Below, piece by piece: positions 50,509-58,870 of a stretch of 64,000 bases of DNA. The DNA is from JAYFNU01 sp964460755. Lineage in GTDB: Bacteria; Bacillota; Clostridia; Oscillospirales; Ruminococcaceae. The stretch covers positions 1-64,000 of the forward strand of contig CAYWQL010000007.1 in assembly GCA_964460755.1 (NCBI GenBank), in the 5' to 3' direction. The number at the start of each line of letters is the position of its first letter. Positions within the stretch are counted from its first letter, which is position 1. The notes below the pieces were generated by a model that made no database searches, was not told the DNA's origin, and saw nothing but the letters and a program-made list of their open reading frames with translations. The position numbers and the translations under genes are program-made.

Positions 50509-51996
50509 CTACTTCTTCGCCGCCGCTTTCTTTGCGGGAGCTTTCTTTGCCGCTGTCGCTTTCTTTGCGGGAGCTTTCTTCCCGGGGGCTTTTTCTTCTG
50601 ACTTCTGCGCTTCCTCAATGGCTCTTTCGGAAACTGTTATCGAGGTGTCGGGGGCTTGTGTTTCGTCATATTCGTCCCTCTTGTTGGGAAGAATGGCATT
50701 GAGAACAATACCGAAGATAGCCGCGCAGGCAAGACCGCCGAACTCGAAGTTTGCGCTGCCGATTGCGAACTTAATGGGGTAGGTCTGGAAGCCAAGACCG
50801 CTTACGAGAATAACCGCCGCGATAAGAAGGTTGCGGGATTTCGTGAGGTCAATTTTGTTTTCAACCATATTGCGGACGCCGATAGCCGAAATCATTCCGT
50901 AAAGCACGAAGGAAACGCCTCCGACGATTGCCACGGGAATGGAGTTAACTATTCCGTCGAACACGGGGGAAAGAGAAAGGATTATCGCGCCGACTGCCGC
51001 TATTCTGACGACCTTCGGGTCATAAACCTTTGAAAGGGTAAGAACACTTGTGTTTTCGCCGTAGGTCGTGTTGGCAGGGCCGCCGACCGCACCAGCGAGC
51101 ATTGTCGCAAGACCGTCGCCGAGAAGAGTTCTGTGAAGACCGGGGTCTTCGGTGAAGTTCTTGCCCGTCGTTGCGCTGATGGCACTGATGTCGCCTATAT
51201 GCTCCATCATTGTCGCGAGGGAAATGGGAACCATAATGAGAATTGCGCTTATGTCAAACTTCGGAAGCGCGAAGGGGGGAAGTCCGATAATCTTTTCGCC
51301 CGCAAGACCGCTGAAGTCAATCGCGCAGCCGTTTATGAAGCCGAGGAAGCCCTGTGCGTCGGCGGGGATAACCCACGCCTTAAGTCCTGAGCAGATAAGG
51401 CAGAACACATAAGGAACGAGAATACCCATAAGAATAGGTATAATCTTTATCATCTTTTTGCCCCAAATATTGCAAACCACAACCGTTGCGATAGCGATAA
51501 TCGCGATAACCCAGTTTGTGCGGGCGTTGTTGACCGCCGTCGCCGCAAGGTTAAGTCCGATAAGGATTATAATCGGTCCGGTTACGACAGGGGGAATAAA
51601 TCTTATTATCTTCTTTATTCCGACGAGCTTAATAAGTCCCGCCATAATCAGATATACCGCGCCCGCGCAAATTACGCCGCCGCCGGCGTACTGAAGCTTT
51701 TCCGCCATTTCCATTGTGGCGAACTTGCCGTCGGAAAACGCCGTTATCGCGCCGTAGCCCGCAAGGAACGCGAAGGACGAGCCAAGGAAGGCAGGAACCT
51801 TTCTCTTGGTTACAAGGTGAAAAATTAAGGTTCCAACACCTGCACAGATAAGTGTTACTTGAACGCTTAAACCTGTGAGAATTGGAACCAAAACTGTCGC
51901 GCCGAACATCGCGAAAATGTGTTGTATGCCAAGAACAATGGTTTTACTCCAGCCAAGCTGCGAAGGAGCGTCATAGATGCCGTCTTTTTTTAACAT
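50509..51996 (-). CDS. uraA: Uracil/xanthine permease (NCS2) with Lys/Ala-rich tail
   Basis: 495 residues from ATG 51996 (GAGGAAAT upstream); 13 more in-frame codons upstream are not needed. NCS2 fold with about fourteen helices: QHIFAMFGATVLVPILTGL at the start, helix-10 region SLATMMEHIGDISAISA (the substrate Glu in the EHIGD motif), and AGAVGGPANTTYGEN. It imports uracil by proton symport. The last 35 residues are a cytosolic tail of KKAPAK repeats (about residues 460-495), not part of the family and coded by repeated DNA. An operator-like repeat overlaps its -10. Confidence 0.95.
   Translation of the reverse strand: MLKKDGIYDAPSQLGWSKTIVLGIQHIFAMFGATVLVPILTGLSVQVTLICAGVGTLIFHLVTKRKVPAFLGSSFAFLAGYGAITAFSDGKFATMEMAEKLQYAGGGVICAGAVYLIMAGLIKLVGIKKIIRFIPPVVTGPIIILIGLNLAATAVNNARTNWVIAIIAIATVVVCNIWGKKMIKIIPILMGILVPYVFCLICSGLKAWVIPADAQGFLGFINGCAIDFSGLAGEKIIGLPPFALPKFDISAILIMVPISLATMMEHIGDISAISATTGKNFTEDPGLHRTLLGDGLATMLAGAVGGPANTTYGENTSVLTLSKVYDPKVVRIAAVGAIILSLSPVFDGIVNSIPVAIVGGVSFVLYGMISAIGVRNMVENKIDLTKSRNLLIAAVILVSGLGFQTYPIKFAIGSANFEFGGLACAAIFGIVLNAILPNKRDEYDETQAPDTSITVSERAIEEAQKSEEKAPGKKAPAKKATAAKKAPAKKAAAKK
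50513..50590 (-). repeat. Repeated DNA coding KKAPAKKA tail of UraA
   Basis: Units of 12 and 15 bases, read as AAKK, APAKK and TAAKK, recur about six times at the 3' end of uraA. Slippage could change the tail length. Confidence 0.7.
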
Positions 51997-52034
51997 AGTA
52001 TTTCCTCTCTTTCCCTTTTTCGTTTGCACTATCA

Positions 52035-52069
52035 CCTATAATAATGCCCAAATTGGGTATATTATAAGG
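52035..52069 (-). promoter_or_regulatory. Operator-like inverted repeat over the uraA -10
   Basis: A 35-base imperfect inverted repeat (arms CCTATAATAATGCCCAA and TTGGGTATATTATAAGG) contains a perfect -10 TATAAT for uraA on the minus strand (52061-52066). The -35 is weak, so an activator or repressor site is likely. Confidence 0.45.
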
Positions 52070-52137
52070 TATTTTTCGTCGCAATGGAAGAGTTTTTGTA
52101 AAATTAAAATAAATAATTTTGGGTGTTGTATTTTATA

Positions 52138-52167
52138 TTGACATTCGAGCGGTGTTTAGAGTATCAT
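52138..52167 (+). promoter_or_regulatory. Promoter of the sodium-pump genes
   Basis: Consensus -35 TTGACA (52138-52143), 18 bases, TATCAT (52162-52167). Confidence 0.55.
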
Positions 52168-52232
52168 TTACCTGATATCGGTATTACAGCTTGTCTCAAA
52201 AGGGGCAGGATTTATTTAAGGAAGTGAATTTT

Positions 52233-52604
52233 ATGCCAGTTATGTTATCCCTCTCGGACGTAGACAACTTCACCGCATCTGACGTTGGAATTACGGTTGT
52301 TGTCGGTATGCTCATCGTCTTTGCAGTTCTCGCAATCATCTTCGTTTGCCTTACAATCATGGAGCGTATCTTCAGCGTAAAGAAACCCGCCGCCAAGGTG
52401 AAGACGGTCGTTTCTCCGTTTAACGCCACGATTGAAAGCGTCGCGTCTCTCACGAGCGTAAACGTCGGCGAAGCGGTTCTTACCGCCGTCACCGATAAGG
52501 GCGCGATGAACCAAATCTTCTCCCCCGAAAAAGGCGAGATTAAATTTTCCGTTAAAGCGGGCGACCACGTTAAGTCGGGCGCGACGCTCTTCACGGTTGA
52601 ATAA
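52233..52604 (+). CDS. OadG-type subunit fused to a lysine-less biotinyl-like domain
   Basis: 123 residues from ATG 52233 with AAGGAAGTG upstream. One membrane helix (about residues 15-40) after an N-terminal extracellular stretch is typical of OadG, which assembles sodium-pump decarboxylases. The C-terminal half (residues 52-123) reads as a biotinyl/lipoyl hairpin repeat (SPFNATIESV... and FSPEKGEIKFSVKAGDHVKSGA). The expected AMKM biotin site is AMN, so no Lys can carry biotin. The domain could dock instead of carry biotin. The beta subunit follows 14 bases on. Confidence 0.75.
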   Translation: MPVMLSLSDVDNFTASDVGITVVVGMLIVFAVLAIIFVCLTIMERIFSVKKPAAKVKTVVSPFNATIESVASLTSVNVGEAVLTAVTDKGAMNQIFSPEKGEIKFSVKAGDHVKSGATLFTVE

Positions 52605-52618
52605 GGGGGAACAAAAAA

Positions 52619-53806
52619 ATGTTAGAAACCATAAAAAGCTTTATTGACACCACAGGCGTCGCCATTCTTTTACAGAAATGCGACTGGCAGACGCTTGTTA
52701 TGTACGTTATCGTCGGCGTGCTCGTTTACCTCGCGGTTGTAAAGAAGTTCGAGCCGCTCCTTCTCCTGCCCATTGCGTTCGGTATGCTTCTTACCAATCT
52801 TCCCGGCGCCGAGCTTATGCACATGGAGTTCTTTAACGTCACGGACATCAACTTCGGTCAGATACTCCACGACGGCGGTCTTCTTGATATTCTTTACCTC
52901 GGCGTAAAGCTTGGCATTTATCCGCCGCTTATCTTCCTCGGCATCGGCGCGATGACCGATTTTTCGCCCCTTATAGCCAACCCGAAGACACTGTTCCTCG
53001 GCGCGGCGGCGCAGGTCGGTATCTTCGTCACCTTCGCGGGAAGCATTCTTTTGGGCTTCAACGCACTTGAGGCGTCTTCCATCGGTATCATCGGCGGAGC
53101 CGACGGACCGACGGCGATTTACGTCACAAAGACCCTCGCGCCTCACCTTCTGCCTGCTATCGCTATCGCGGCGTATTCCTATATGGCGCTCGTTCCGTTT
53201 ATCCAGCCCCCGATAATGAAGGCTCTTACAACAAAGAAGGAGCGCGCCGTTGTTATGGACCAGCTCCGTCCTGTATCGAAGATAGAGAAGGTCGTCTTCC
53301 CCGTCGTCGTTACCCTCGTTGTTTCGCTTATCGTTCCCGCGGCGGGCACCCTTGTCGGCTGCTTAATGCTCGGAAACCTTTTGAAGGAATCGGGCGTTGC
53401 GGACAGACTTGTTAAAACTGCTTCGAACGAGCTTATCAATATTATCACTATTTTCCTCGGCGTAACCGTCGGCGCGACGGCGACAGCCGAAAACTTCCTC
53501 TCCGCAAGCACGCTTAAGATTATCCTTATGGGACTCGTCGCGTTTTGCTTCTCAACGGCGGGCGGCGTTCTCTTCGGAAAGCTTATGTGCGTCCTCACCA
53601 AGGGCAAGGTCAACCCCCTTATCGGCTCGGCAGGCGTTTCCGCCGTTCCTATGGCGGCTCGCGTTTCTCAAACCGTCGGACTTAAAGAGAACCCCAACAA
53701 CTATCTTCTTATGCACGCTATGGGCCCGAACGTTTCCGGCGTTATCGGTTCTGCCGTTGCGGCGGGCGTGTTTATCTCGATGTTCGCGGATAAGGTCGTA
53801 AAATAA
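52619..53806 (+). CDS. oadB: Na+-translocating decarboxylase beta subunit
   Basis: 395 residues with about nine to eleven helices. GIIGGADGPTAIY contains D162, equivalent to the Na+/H+-coupling Asp203 of oxaloacetate decarboxylase OadB. GPNVSGVIGS near residue 371 matches the second Na+ region. The beta subunit drives Na+ export with carboxybiotin decarboxylation. No alpha subunit or biotin carrier lies in the window, so the acid (oxaloacetate, methylmalonyl-CoA or glutaconyl-CoA) is unknown. GGGGGA precedes the ATG. Confidence 0.93.
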   Translation: MLETIKSFIDTTGVAILLQKCDWQTLVMYVIVGVLVYLAVVKKFEPLLLLPIAFGMLLTNLPGAELMHMEFFNVTDINFGQILHDGGLLDILYLGVKLGIYPPLIFLGIGAMTDFSPLIANPKTLFLGAAAQVGIFVTFAGSILLGFNALEASSIGIIGGADGPTAIYVTKTLAPHLLPAIAIAAYSYMALVPFIQPPIMKALTTKKERAVVMDQLRPVSKIEKVVFPVVVTLVVSLIVPAAGTLVGCLMLGNLLKESGVADRLVKTASNELINIITIFLGVTVGATATAENFLSASTLKIILMGLVAFCFSTAGGVLFGKLMCVLTKGKVNPLIGSAGVSAVPMAARVSQTVGLKENPNNYLLMHAMGPNVSGVIGSAVAAGVFISMFADKVVK

Positions 53807-53837
53807 GCACTTTCTATATACAATTTGTTTAATTGTC

Positions 53838-53868
53838 AAGGCTTCGTTGAAAAACGAAGCCTTTTTTG
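53838..53868 (+). terminator. Terminator of the sodium-pump genes
   Basis: Perfect 11-bp stem AAGGCTTCGTT / AACGAAGCCTT with a short loop, then TTTTTG. Confidence 0.85.
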
Positions 53869-53897
53869 TTGAAAAAAAATACTCTTTGTTGTATAAT
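53869..53897 (+). promoter_or_regulatory. Promoter of the GH25 muramidase gene
   Basis: TTGAAA (53869-53874), 17 bases, TATAAT (53892-53897), directly after the preceding terminator. Confidence 0.55.
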
Positions 53898-53965
53898 CAT
53901 GCTGTATCGGTATATATTTCGGTATTTATTAAGGTAAGAACTGCTTTTTTAACCACGGAGGGCTT

Positions 53966-55723
53966 ATGAAGTTTAAACTTAAAGAAACCGTCAACAGAAT
54001 AATTGAAAAAATAAAAACATCGAAAAAACAAATCATCGAGGGTTCTGTTTCGCTCGGACTTGTTTTAGCGCTAATCGTCTGCTCCACCTTTTCGGCGTGG
54101 AGTCTTAACGACAGCATGGCGATAAGCCAATCTCCGTCAACAGGAGAATACGAGGTTCTAAACTACAACCCGTCAATGCGAAGAACCGCCGCGGCGCTCG
54201 GCGCTTCGGTTCTCTGTCTTTCAGCGCTTTCGGTTGAGCTTGACCTCGCCATAACCGTCACCAACTCCGAAAACGCCGTAGTGACGGGAATACCGTTTGA
54301 ATTTAAGATAACCCAAAGCAACAACTCGTCAAACTCCATAACCGCGGTCGACGACGATATGGACGGACAAGTATACATAACCGGTCTTGCCGAGGGGGCC
54401 TATAACGTCGAGCTGCTTGCAGCGGCGGGCGTGGCTTCTCCTGTTTCGACGACAGTCGAGGTTCAGCCGAAGGTCAGCTACGTTCAGCTGGACGTTTCCA
54501 AAAAGGTCGTCACGGAAAAGGACGTCAACGTTGCCGAAGAGGATAAGCAATACAGCGGAACGGGCAACTCGGGCGCAACAACGACGACGCCGACCATCGC
54601 AAACACGGTCGAATATGTCGCCTCGTCCTCAACCGTAAAGGAAAACAAAACCGAAACCCCCGTTACGGACGAAAGCGGAAACCAAATAATAAAGTACAAG
54701 CCCTCCGTATCGGCGGACGGATATCTTCTTTTGGCGTCGGGCGCGGCAAGCACAATATCGGTCACCCTTGACGCCGACGGATATCTTTTAAAGGCGGAGC
54801 GTCTTGACGTCGGCGGTGAGGTTGAGCCTTCAGCGGCCGCTGAGGAGCCGCCCGCGGAGGTCGTCGTCGCCGAGCCTACTCTTACCGACGTGACAAGTGA
54901 GGTAATTTCGAACCTGTCGCTTTATAAGCTCGTCGCCGTGCCGCAGGTCACCGTAACAGTCGAAACGACGACGGTTTACTACGGCTGGCAGACCTTCAGC
55001 GGAAAAAGCTACTATTACGACAAGAACGGAAACAAGGTTACCGGCTGGCAGATAATCGACGGGGTAAACTACTTCTTCGATGCTGACGGAGCACGCGGAG
55101 GCGGCTCGAACGGAAACCTCGGCATAGACGTTTCGACCTATCAGGAAACCATAGATTGGGCAAAGGTCAAGGCGGCGGGGATTGATTTCGCGTTTATTCG
55201 CGTCGGTTACCGCGGCTATACGAAGGGCTCGCTTATTCTCGACAGTCACTTTAAACGCAACATCGCGGGCGCAACGGGCGCCGGCTTAAAGGTGGGCGTA
55301 TATTTCTTCACCCAAGCCATAACCGAAGCGGAGGCTGTCGAAGAGGCAAGCATGTGCCTTCAGTACATAAAGGGCTACAACGTTAACTATCCTATCGTTA
55401 TCGACGTCGAGGAAATCGGCGGCTCGGCCGGGCGGGCAAACAGCCTTACGACTGCGCAGCGAACCAAGGTCGTCACGGCATTCTGCGAAACGATAAAGAA
55501 CGCGGGCTATACACCCGCGGTTTACGCCAACAAGAACTATCTTGAAACAAAGCTTTATACCTCCACCCTCGAAGCAAACGGATACGTCATTTGGCTGGCT
55601 CATTACACATCGGGCAAATCGAGCTACAGCGGGCGGTACGAGCTTTGGCAATACTCATCGTCGGGCACGGTTAACGGCATAAACGGAAAGGTTGATATGA
55701 ACCTTAGCTACCTCGGATATTAA
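53966..55723 (+). CDS. GH25 muramidase with signal anchor and choline-binding-type repeats
   Basis: 585 residues. A basic start and one hydrophobic helix (about residues 30-52, no clear cleavage site) tether it. An Ala/Ser/Thr-rich beta region (about 75-325) is followed by two cell-wall-binding repeats (YYGWQTFSGKSYYYDKNG and GWQIIDGVNYFFDADG, about 338-375) and a GH25 domain (380-585). Catalytic acids are in GIDVSTYQ and VIDVEE. It cuts the glycan backbone of peptidoglycan. The order, wall repeats before the enzyme and anchor at the front, is that of a membrane-held autolysin. Confidence 0.87.
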   Translation: MKFKLKETVNRIIEKIKTSKKQIIEGSVSLGLVLALIVCSTFSAWSLNDSMAISQSPSTGEYEVLNYNPSMRRTAAALGASVLCLSALSVELDLAITVTNSENAVVTGIPFEFKITQSNNSSNSITAVDDDMDGQVYITGLAEGAYNVELLAAAGVASPVSTTVEVQPKVSYVQLDVSKKVVTEKDVNVAEEDKQYSGTGNSGATTTTPTIANTVEYVASSSTVKENKTETPVTDESGNQIIKYKPSVSADGYLLLASGAASTISVTLDADGYLLKAERLDVGGEVEPSAAAEEPPAEVVVAEPTLTDVTSEVISNLSLYKLVAVPQVTVTVETTTVYYGWQTFSGKSYYYDKNGNKVTGWQIIDGVNYFFDADGARGGGSNGNLGIDVSTYQETIDWAKVKAAGIDFAFIRVGYRGYTKGSLILDSHFKRNIAGATGAGLKVGVYFFTQAITEAEAVEEASMCLQYIKGYNVNYPIVIDVEEIGGSAGRANSLTTAQRTKVVTAFCETIKNAGYTPAVYANKNYLETKLYTSTLEANGYVIWLAHYTSGKSSYSGRYELWQYSSSGTVNGINGKVDMNLSYLGY

Positions 55724-55736
55724 TAAAGACAAAAGT

Positions 55737-55762
55737 TATGCCCGACTGCCTTGTCGGGCATA
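55737..55762 (+). terminator. Hairpin after the GH25 gene
   Basis: 10-bp stem TATGCCCGAC / GTCGGGCATA but no clear T run. The next gene begins 28 bases on, so read-through is likely. Confidence 0.4.
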
Positions 55763-55790
55763 CTTACTATAAGAAAGGGCGGTGAATTCT

Positions 55791-56597
55791 ATGCCGGATT
55801 TTATTTCACACTCCATTTTCGCGGACGATATTTTGCACAAGCTTCAATTTCGCGACAGGCAATTATGCGGCGACTATGCCAACATTTTTCGGCTTGGCTC
55901 GCAGGGGGCAGACCTGCTTTATTATGCCGCATATCTTAAACGGGGCGACCGTTTTACCGAGCGCGCGAATGAGCTTCACGGCATAAACATAAACACGGTA
56001 ATCGACGTCATTAAAAGAAAGCTTTCGCTTTGTCGAACGAATAAGACCGAGCTTGCATATCTGTATGGATATCTTGCGCATATGTGCCTTGATGAGGCGG
56101 TGCATCCTTATGTTTATAAGCGGGCGGACGAGCTTTCTGCGGCGCTTGGCGTTTCGGCCGACTGCGCCCACGTTATGCTCGAAAGCCTTGTCGAAGCAAA
56201 ACAGCTTTATCTTCGCCGCAATATATCTCCGCGCCGATTCAACTTCAAAAACGACCTTCCGAAAAACCCGCTCCAATGCAGCATCGTATCCCAAGAGGTC
56301 AGCGAGATAGCGAAAAGCGCGGGGCTTCCGACCGTCAACGCTTCGCATTTGTTCCTTGCCGTTTCACGGCTTCCCCTCCTTTTTTCGGTTATCTTCGACA
56401 AGAGCGGCGTCGTCAAATTGCTTCTCGACACAAGGTACAACCTGACGCGGAACGACTTCGAGGTGCGCTGGCACATAAAGCGGCCCTACCGCGAGGCATT
56501 CTACAACTCGGTGCTTAGCGCCGACGATTACGACAGCTTTGAGCGGCTTTCGGCAGACGCCCTCGCGCGCTATGGCGAAATCGTGAACAGCCTTTAA
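55791..56597 (+). CDS. Zinc-dependent phospholipase C family protein
   Basis: 268 residues from ATG 55791 (GGGCGGTG upstream). All-helical. N-terminal DFISHSIFADDIL, LGSQGADLLYYA, ELHGI, and AYLYGYLAHMCLDEAVHPYVY carry the His/Asp ligands of the S1/P1-like zinc phospholipase fold. No signal peptide, unlike secreted toxins of the family, so it may be a cytosolic phosphoesterase. Related intracellular proteins are common in Clostridia and not characterised. Confidence 0.75.
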   Translation: MPDFISHSIFADDILHKLQFRDRQLCGDYANIFRLGSQGADLLYYAAYLKRGDRFTERANELHGININTVIDVIKRKLSLCRTNKTELAYLYGYLAHMCLDEAVHPYVYKRADELSAALGVSADCAHVMLESLVEAKQLYLRRNISPRRFNFKNDLPKNPLQCSIVSQEVSEIAKSAGLPTVNASHLFLAVSRLPLLFSVIFDKSGVVKLLLDTRYNLTRNDFEVRWHIKRPYREAFYNSVLSADDYDSFERLSADALARYGEIVNSL

Positions 56598-56643
56598 GCC
56601 GTCCGCGCCGTCAAAATATACTATTGAGCAATCACGCAAAACA

Positions 56644-56670
56644 AAAAGGACGATGAGTAATCGTCCTTTT
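56644..56670. terminator. Bidirectional terminator after the PLC-like gene
   Basis: Stem AAAAGGACGAT / ATCGTCCTTTT with a 5-base loop between converging genes. Confidence 0.75.
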
Positions 56671-56690
56671 CTTCTGCTCATAAATATAAA

Positions 56691-57746
56691 TCATTGAAGC
56701 GCTTTTTTCGCCGCTATCACAGTCTTTTCCTCTTTTACGTCGTAGGTTATGCGCCCTTGCGAACGGAGCCATTCAACGCCGTCACGGATACTCTGCTCGA
56801 CGGGGCGGGTCGTAAAGCCAAGCTCTCGCTTCGCCTTCTCGTTGGAGAAAAGCGAGTTGCTTCCAAGGGTATAAATAGAATACGCCGTGAAAAGCGGGGT
56901 CTGGCGCAAAAGCTTATAATACACCTCGCACAGCGGCGCGACCGCCTTGACGAACCAAATCTTTAAATAAAGGGTAATTTTTTTCTTGTGCGTTATGTCG
57001 TGAAGGGTGTTGAGTATTTCGCTCACTGGAACATAGCGGTTGGAAAGAATGTAGCATTCGCCCTTTTTTCCTTTTTCGCAGCAGGCGATAATGCCGTTTG
57101 CCACGTCGCGCACGTCGACGAAATCATAACCGCCCTTTATGGCGGCGGTAAGGCTTCCGCTGACATAATCAATAAAAAGTTGTGTCGTGTGACCGCTTCC
57201 GAAATCATAGGGTCCGATTATGCCCGACGGATGAATAACGCTTGCGTTGAGCCCACGCTTCGCCGCCTCGAGAACTATGTCGGTCGCCTTGGCTTTTGTG
57301 TTGGCGTAAAGTCCGACGAGCTTTGAGCTTTTAAAGTCGTCGGTTTCACTTATAACCTCGCCCTTTTTCTTTTCTGGTATGGCGTGAACCGAGCTTATAT
57401 AAACCAGCTTTTCGACGTTATGCTTTTCGCAAAGCTCAACGACGTTCTTCGTGCCCGTCACGTTGACGTCATAGACGCTTTGGATAAATTTCGACGAAAT
57501 CGTGACTATTCCCGCGGCGTGTATGAAGTAAATGCGTTTGTCCTTCGTTCCCTCAAACAGTGGCTCCATACTCTTTTTTATGCGTATGTCGCCCCTTATG
57601 ATTTCAACCGACGGGTCGAAAACCCCCGTCGTTCGGTCGGAGGGAAGGACAAACGCCCGAACCTGTTTTTTTGCCTTCGTCAGCGTTCTCGCTATCGTGT
57701 TGCCAACGTGTCCCGCGGCTCCCGTTATAATATATAAATCTTCCAT
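56691..57746 (-). CDS. NAD-dependent epimerase/dehydratase
   Basis: 351 residues from ATG 57746 (GAGGAAGTG upstream). Extended SDR with nucleotide motif TGAAGHVGNTIA, VKLVYISSVHAI, catalytic YANTK and NVEVLHPSGIIGP-like strand. The C-terminal half resembles the 3-beta-hydroxysteroid dehydrogenase/dihydroflavonol reductase subgroup more than sugar epimerases. Substrate unknown. Monocistronic. Confidence 0.8.
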   Translation of the reverse strand: MEDLYIITGAAGHVGNTIARTLTKAKKQVRAFVLPSDRTTGVFDPSVEIIRGDIRIKKSMEPLFEGTKDKRIYFIHAAGIVTISSKFIQSVYDVNVTGTKNVVELCEKHNVEKLVYISSVHAIPEKKKGEVISETDDFKSSKLVGLYANTKAKATDIVLEAAKRGLNASVIHPSGIIGPYDFGSGHTTQLFIDYVSGSLTAAIKGGYDFVDVRDVANGIIACCEKGKKGECYILSNRYVPVSEILNTLHDITHKKKITLYLKIWFVKAVAPLCEVYYKLLRQTPLFTAYSIYTLGSNSLFSNEKAKRELGFTTRPVEQSIRDGVEWLRSQGRITYDVKEEKTVIAAKKALQ

Positions 57747-57834
57747 TGCTAAACACTTCCTCTTTTCCGTTTTCAGTTTATCAGCAAAATGTTGACGCAT
57801 TATTTTGTTTGTGTGAATTTTTTATATGTTTAAT

Positions 57835-57863
57835 TTGCAAAAAAGATAAAAATTTGATATATT
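57835..57863 (+). promoter_or_regulatory. Promoter of the Lys/Ala-rich membrane protein gene
   Basis: TTGCAA (57835-57840), 17 bases, TATATT (57858-57863) with TG one base before. Confidence 0.55.
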
Positions 57864-57916
57864 ATGTCTAAGCTTTAAAGATACCCTAAAATACTACTTT
57901 TATGAGGAGATAAACA

Positions 57917-58666
57917 ATGGCAGAAAAGAAAACAACGGCAAAAGCCACGCCCGCAAAGAAGCCCGCGGCAAAGGTTGAGGCTCCCGTCGCAACCAAGACG
58001 GACAAGGGCAGCGCTAAGGGGCTTCGCATTTTCGCGGTTATCCTTTGGTTGCTTGCTGTCGGCTTTGAGGTTCTCGCAATCCTTATCCTTAACGGCAACA
58101 TTCCCGCGTTCCAAGAGTTCCTCGGAACAGTATTCACAAGCATCACGACGCCCCTTATCATTGCTATCGTCGCCGACCTCGTTTTGGTCGTAATCGGCTC
58201 GCAGCTTTGGAAAGCGGCAAACCACAAGGACCCTGTTTCGGAAAAAAATAAGGTTAAATTCGTTCTTTGGAACAACATGGGCGTTATTGCGGCGATAATC
58301 GCTTTCCTCCCGCTCATCATTCTTCTTCTTAAAGACAAGAATCTTGACGGCAAGACAAAGAAAATCGTCACAGTTATAGCGGCTGTCGCAATCGTTATCG
58401 CGGCGGTCTGCTCGATTGACTTCAACCCGGTATCTCTTGAGGATATGCAGGCGGAAGCGACCAAGAGCAGCGATTTCTCCGGCGAGGTCTATTGGACCCG
58501 CTTCGGAAAGTCCTATCACTTTAACGATGAGTGCCAGACGCTCCAAAATACAAAGTCCGAAAACTTCTTCGCGGGCACGCTTGAAGAAGCTTTTGAAGCC
58601 GGAAGAACCGACCCCTGCGATTTCTGCGCGGGCGGCGCGGAAGCCAAGCTTCAGGACGCGGCGTAA
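57917..58666 (+). CDS. Four-helix membrane protein with Lys/Ala-rich start and C-terminal zinc-site domain
   Basis: 249 residues. Residues 1-33 are a KKPAAK-like basic stretch, similar to the UraA tail. Four hydrophobic segments (about 36-60, 75-100, 115-138 and 155-175) follow. The C-terminal domain of about 60 residues reads VYWTRFGKSYHFNDEC...C.FC, a His/Cys cluster like the Ada-type or wall-associated zinc sites found in many Firmicute surface proteins (YxxK.YH...C...C..C). AGGAG lies before the ATG. Function unknown. Confidence 0.7.
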   Translation: MAEKKTTAKATPAKKPAAKVEAPVATKTDKGSAKGLRIFAVILWLLAVGFEVLAILILNGNIPAFQEFLGTVFTSITTPLIIAIVADLVLVVIGSQLWKAANHKDPVSEKNKVKFVLWNNMGVIAAIIAFLPLIILLLKDKNLDGKTKKIVTVIAAVAIVIAAVCSIDFNPVSLEDMQAEATKSSDFSGEVYWTRFGKSYHFNDECQTLQNTKSENFFAGTLEEAFEAGRTDPCDFCAGGAEAKLQDAA

Positions 58667-58693
58667 GCTAACGTCTTGCACAGCCATACGATT

Positions 58694-58726
58694 AAGCCCT
58701 CCGCTTTGCGGAGGGCTTTTGTTTTA
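58694..58726 (+). terminator. Terminator of the Lys/Ala-rich membrane protein gene
   Basis: Perfect 11-bp stem AAGCCCTCCGC / GCGGAGGGCTT with a T run. Confidence 0.85.
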
Positions 58727-58748
58727 TATATTGAAGAAAACTTGTTTT

Positions 58749-58778
58749 TTGCTTTTGGTTTGCTTCGTATGGTATAAT
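58749..58778 (+). promoter_or_regulatory. Promoter of the lipoprotein gene
   Basis: TTGCTT (58749-58754), 18 bases, perfect TATAAT (58773-58778). Confidence 0.6.
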
Positions 58779-58870
58779 TACGCCATACTGACAAGCAGTG
58801 CAACACATCGCAAGCTTTTTGCCACCTTATAGATGAAAGTCGGTATTTCTTTTAAAAGGAGATTGTTATT

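Noticed and set aside
51997..52140. Purine riboswitch ahead of uraA
   Set aside because: The conserved junction sequences are absent; only an imperfect inverted repeat is there.
55791..56597. Secreted alpha-toxin-type phospholipase
   Set aside because: There is no signal peptide or C-terminal C2-like domain, so a secreted toxin is unlikely.
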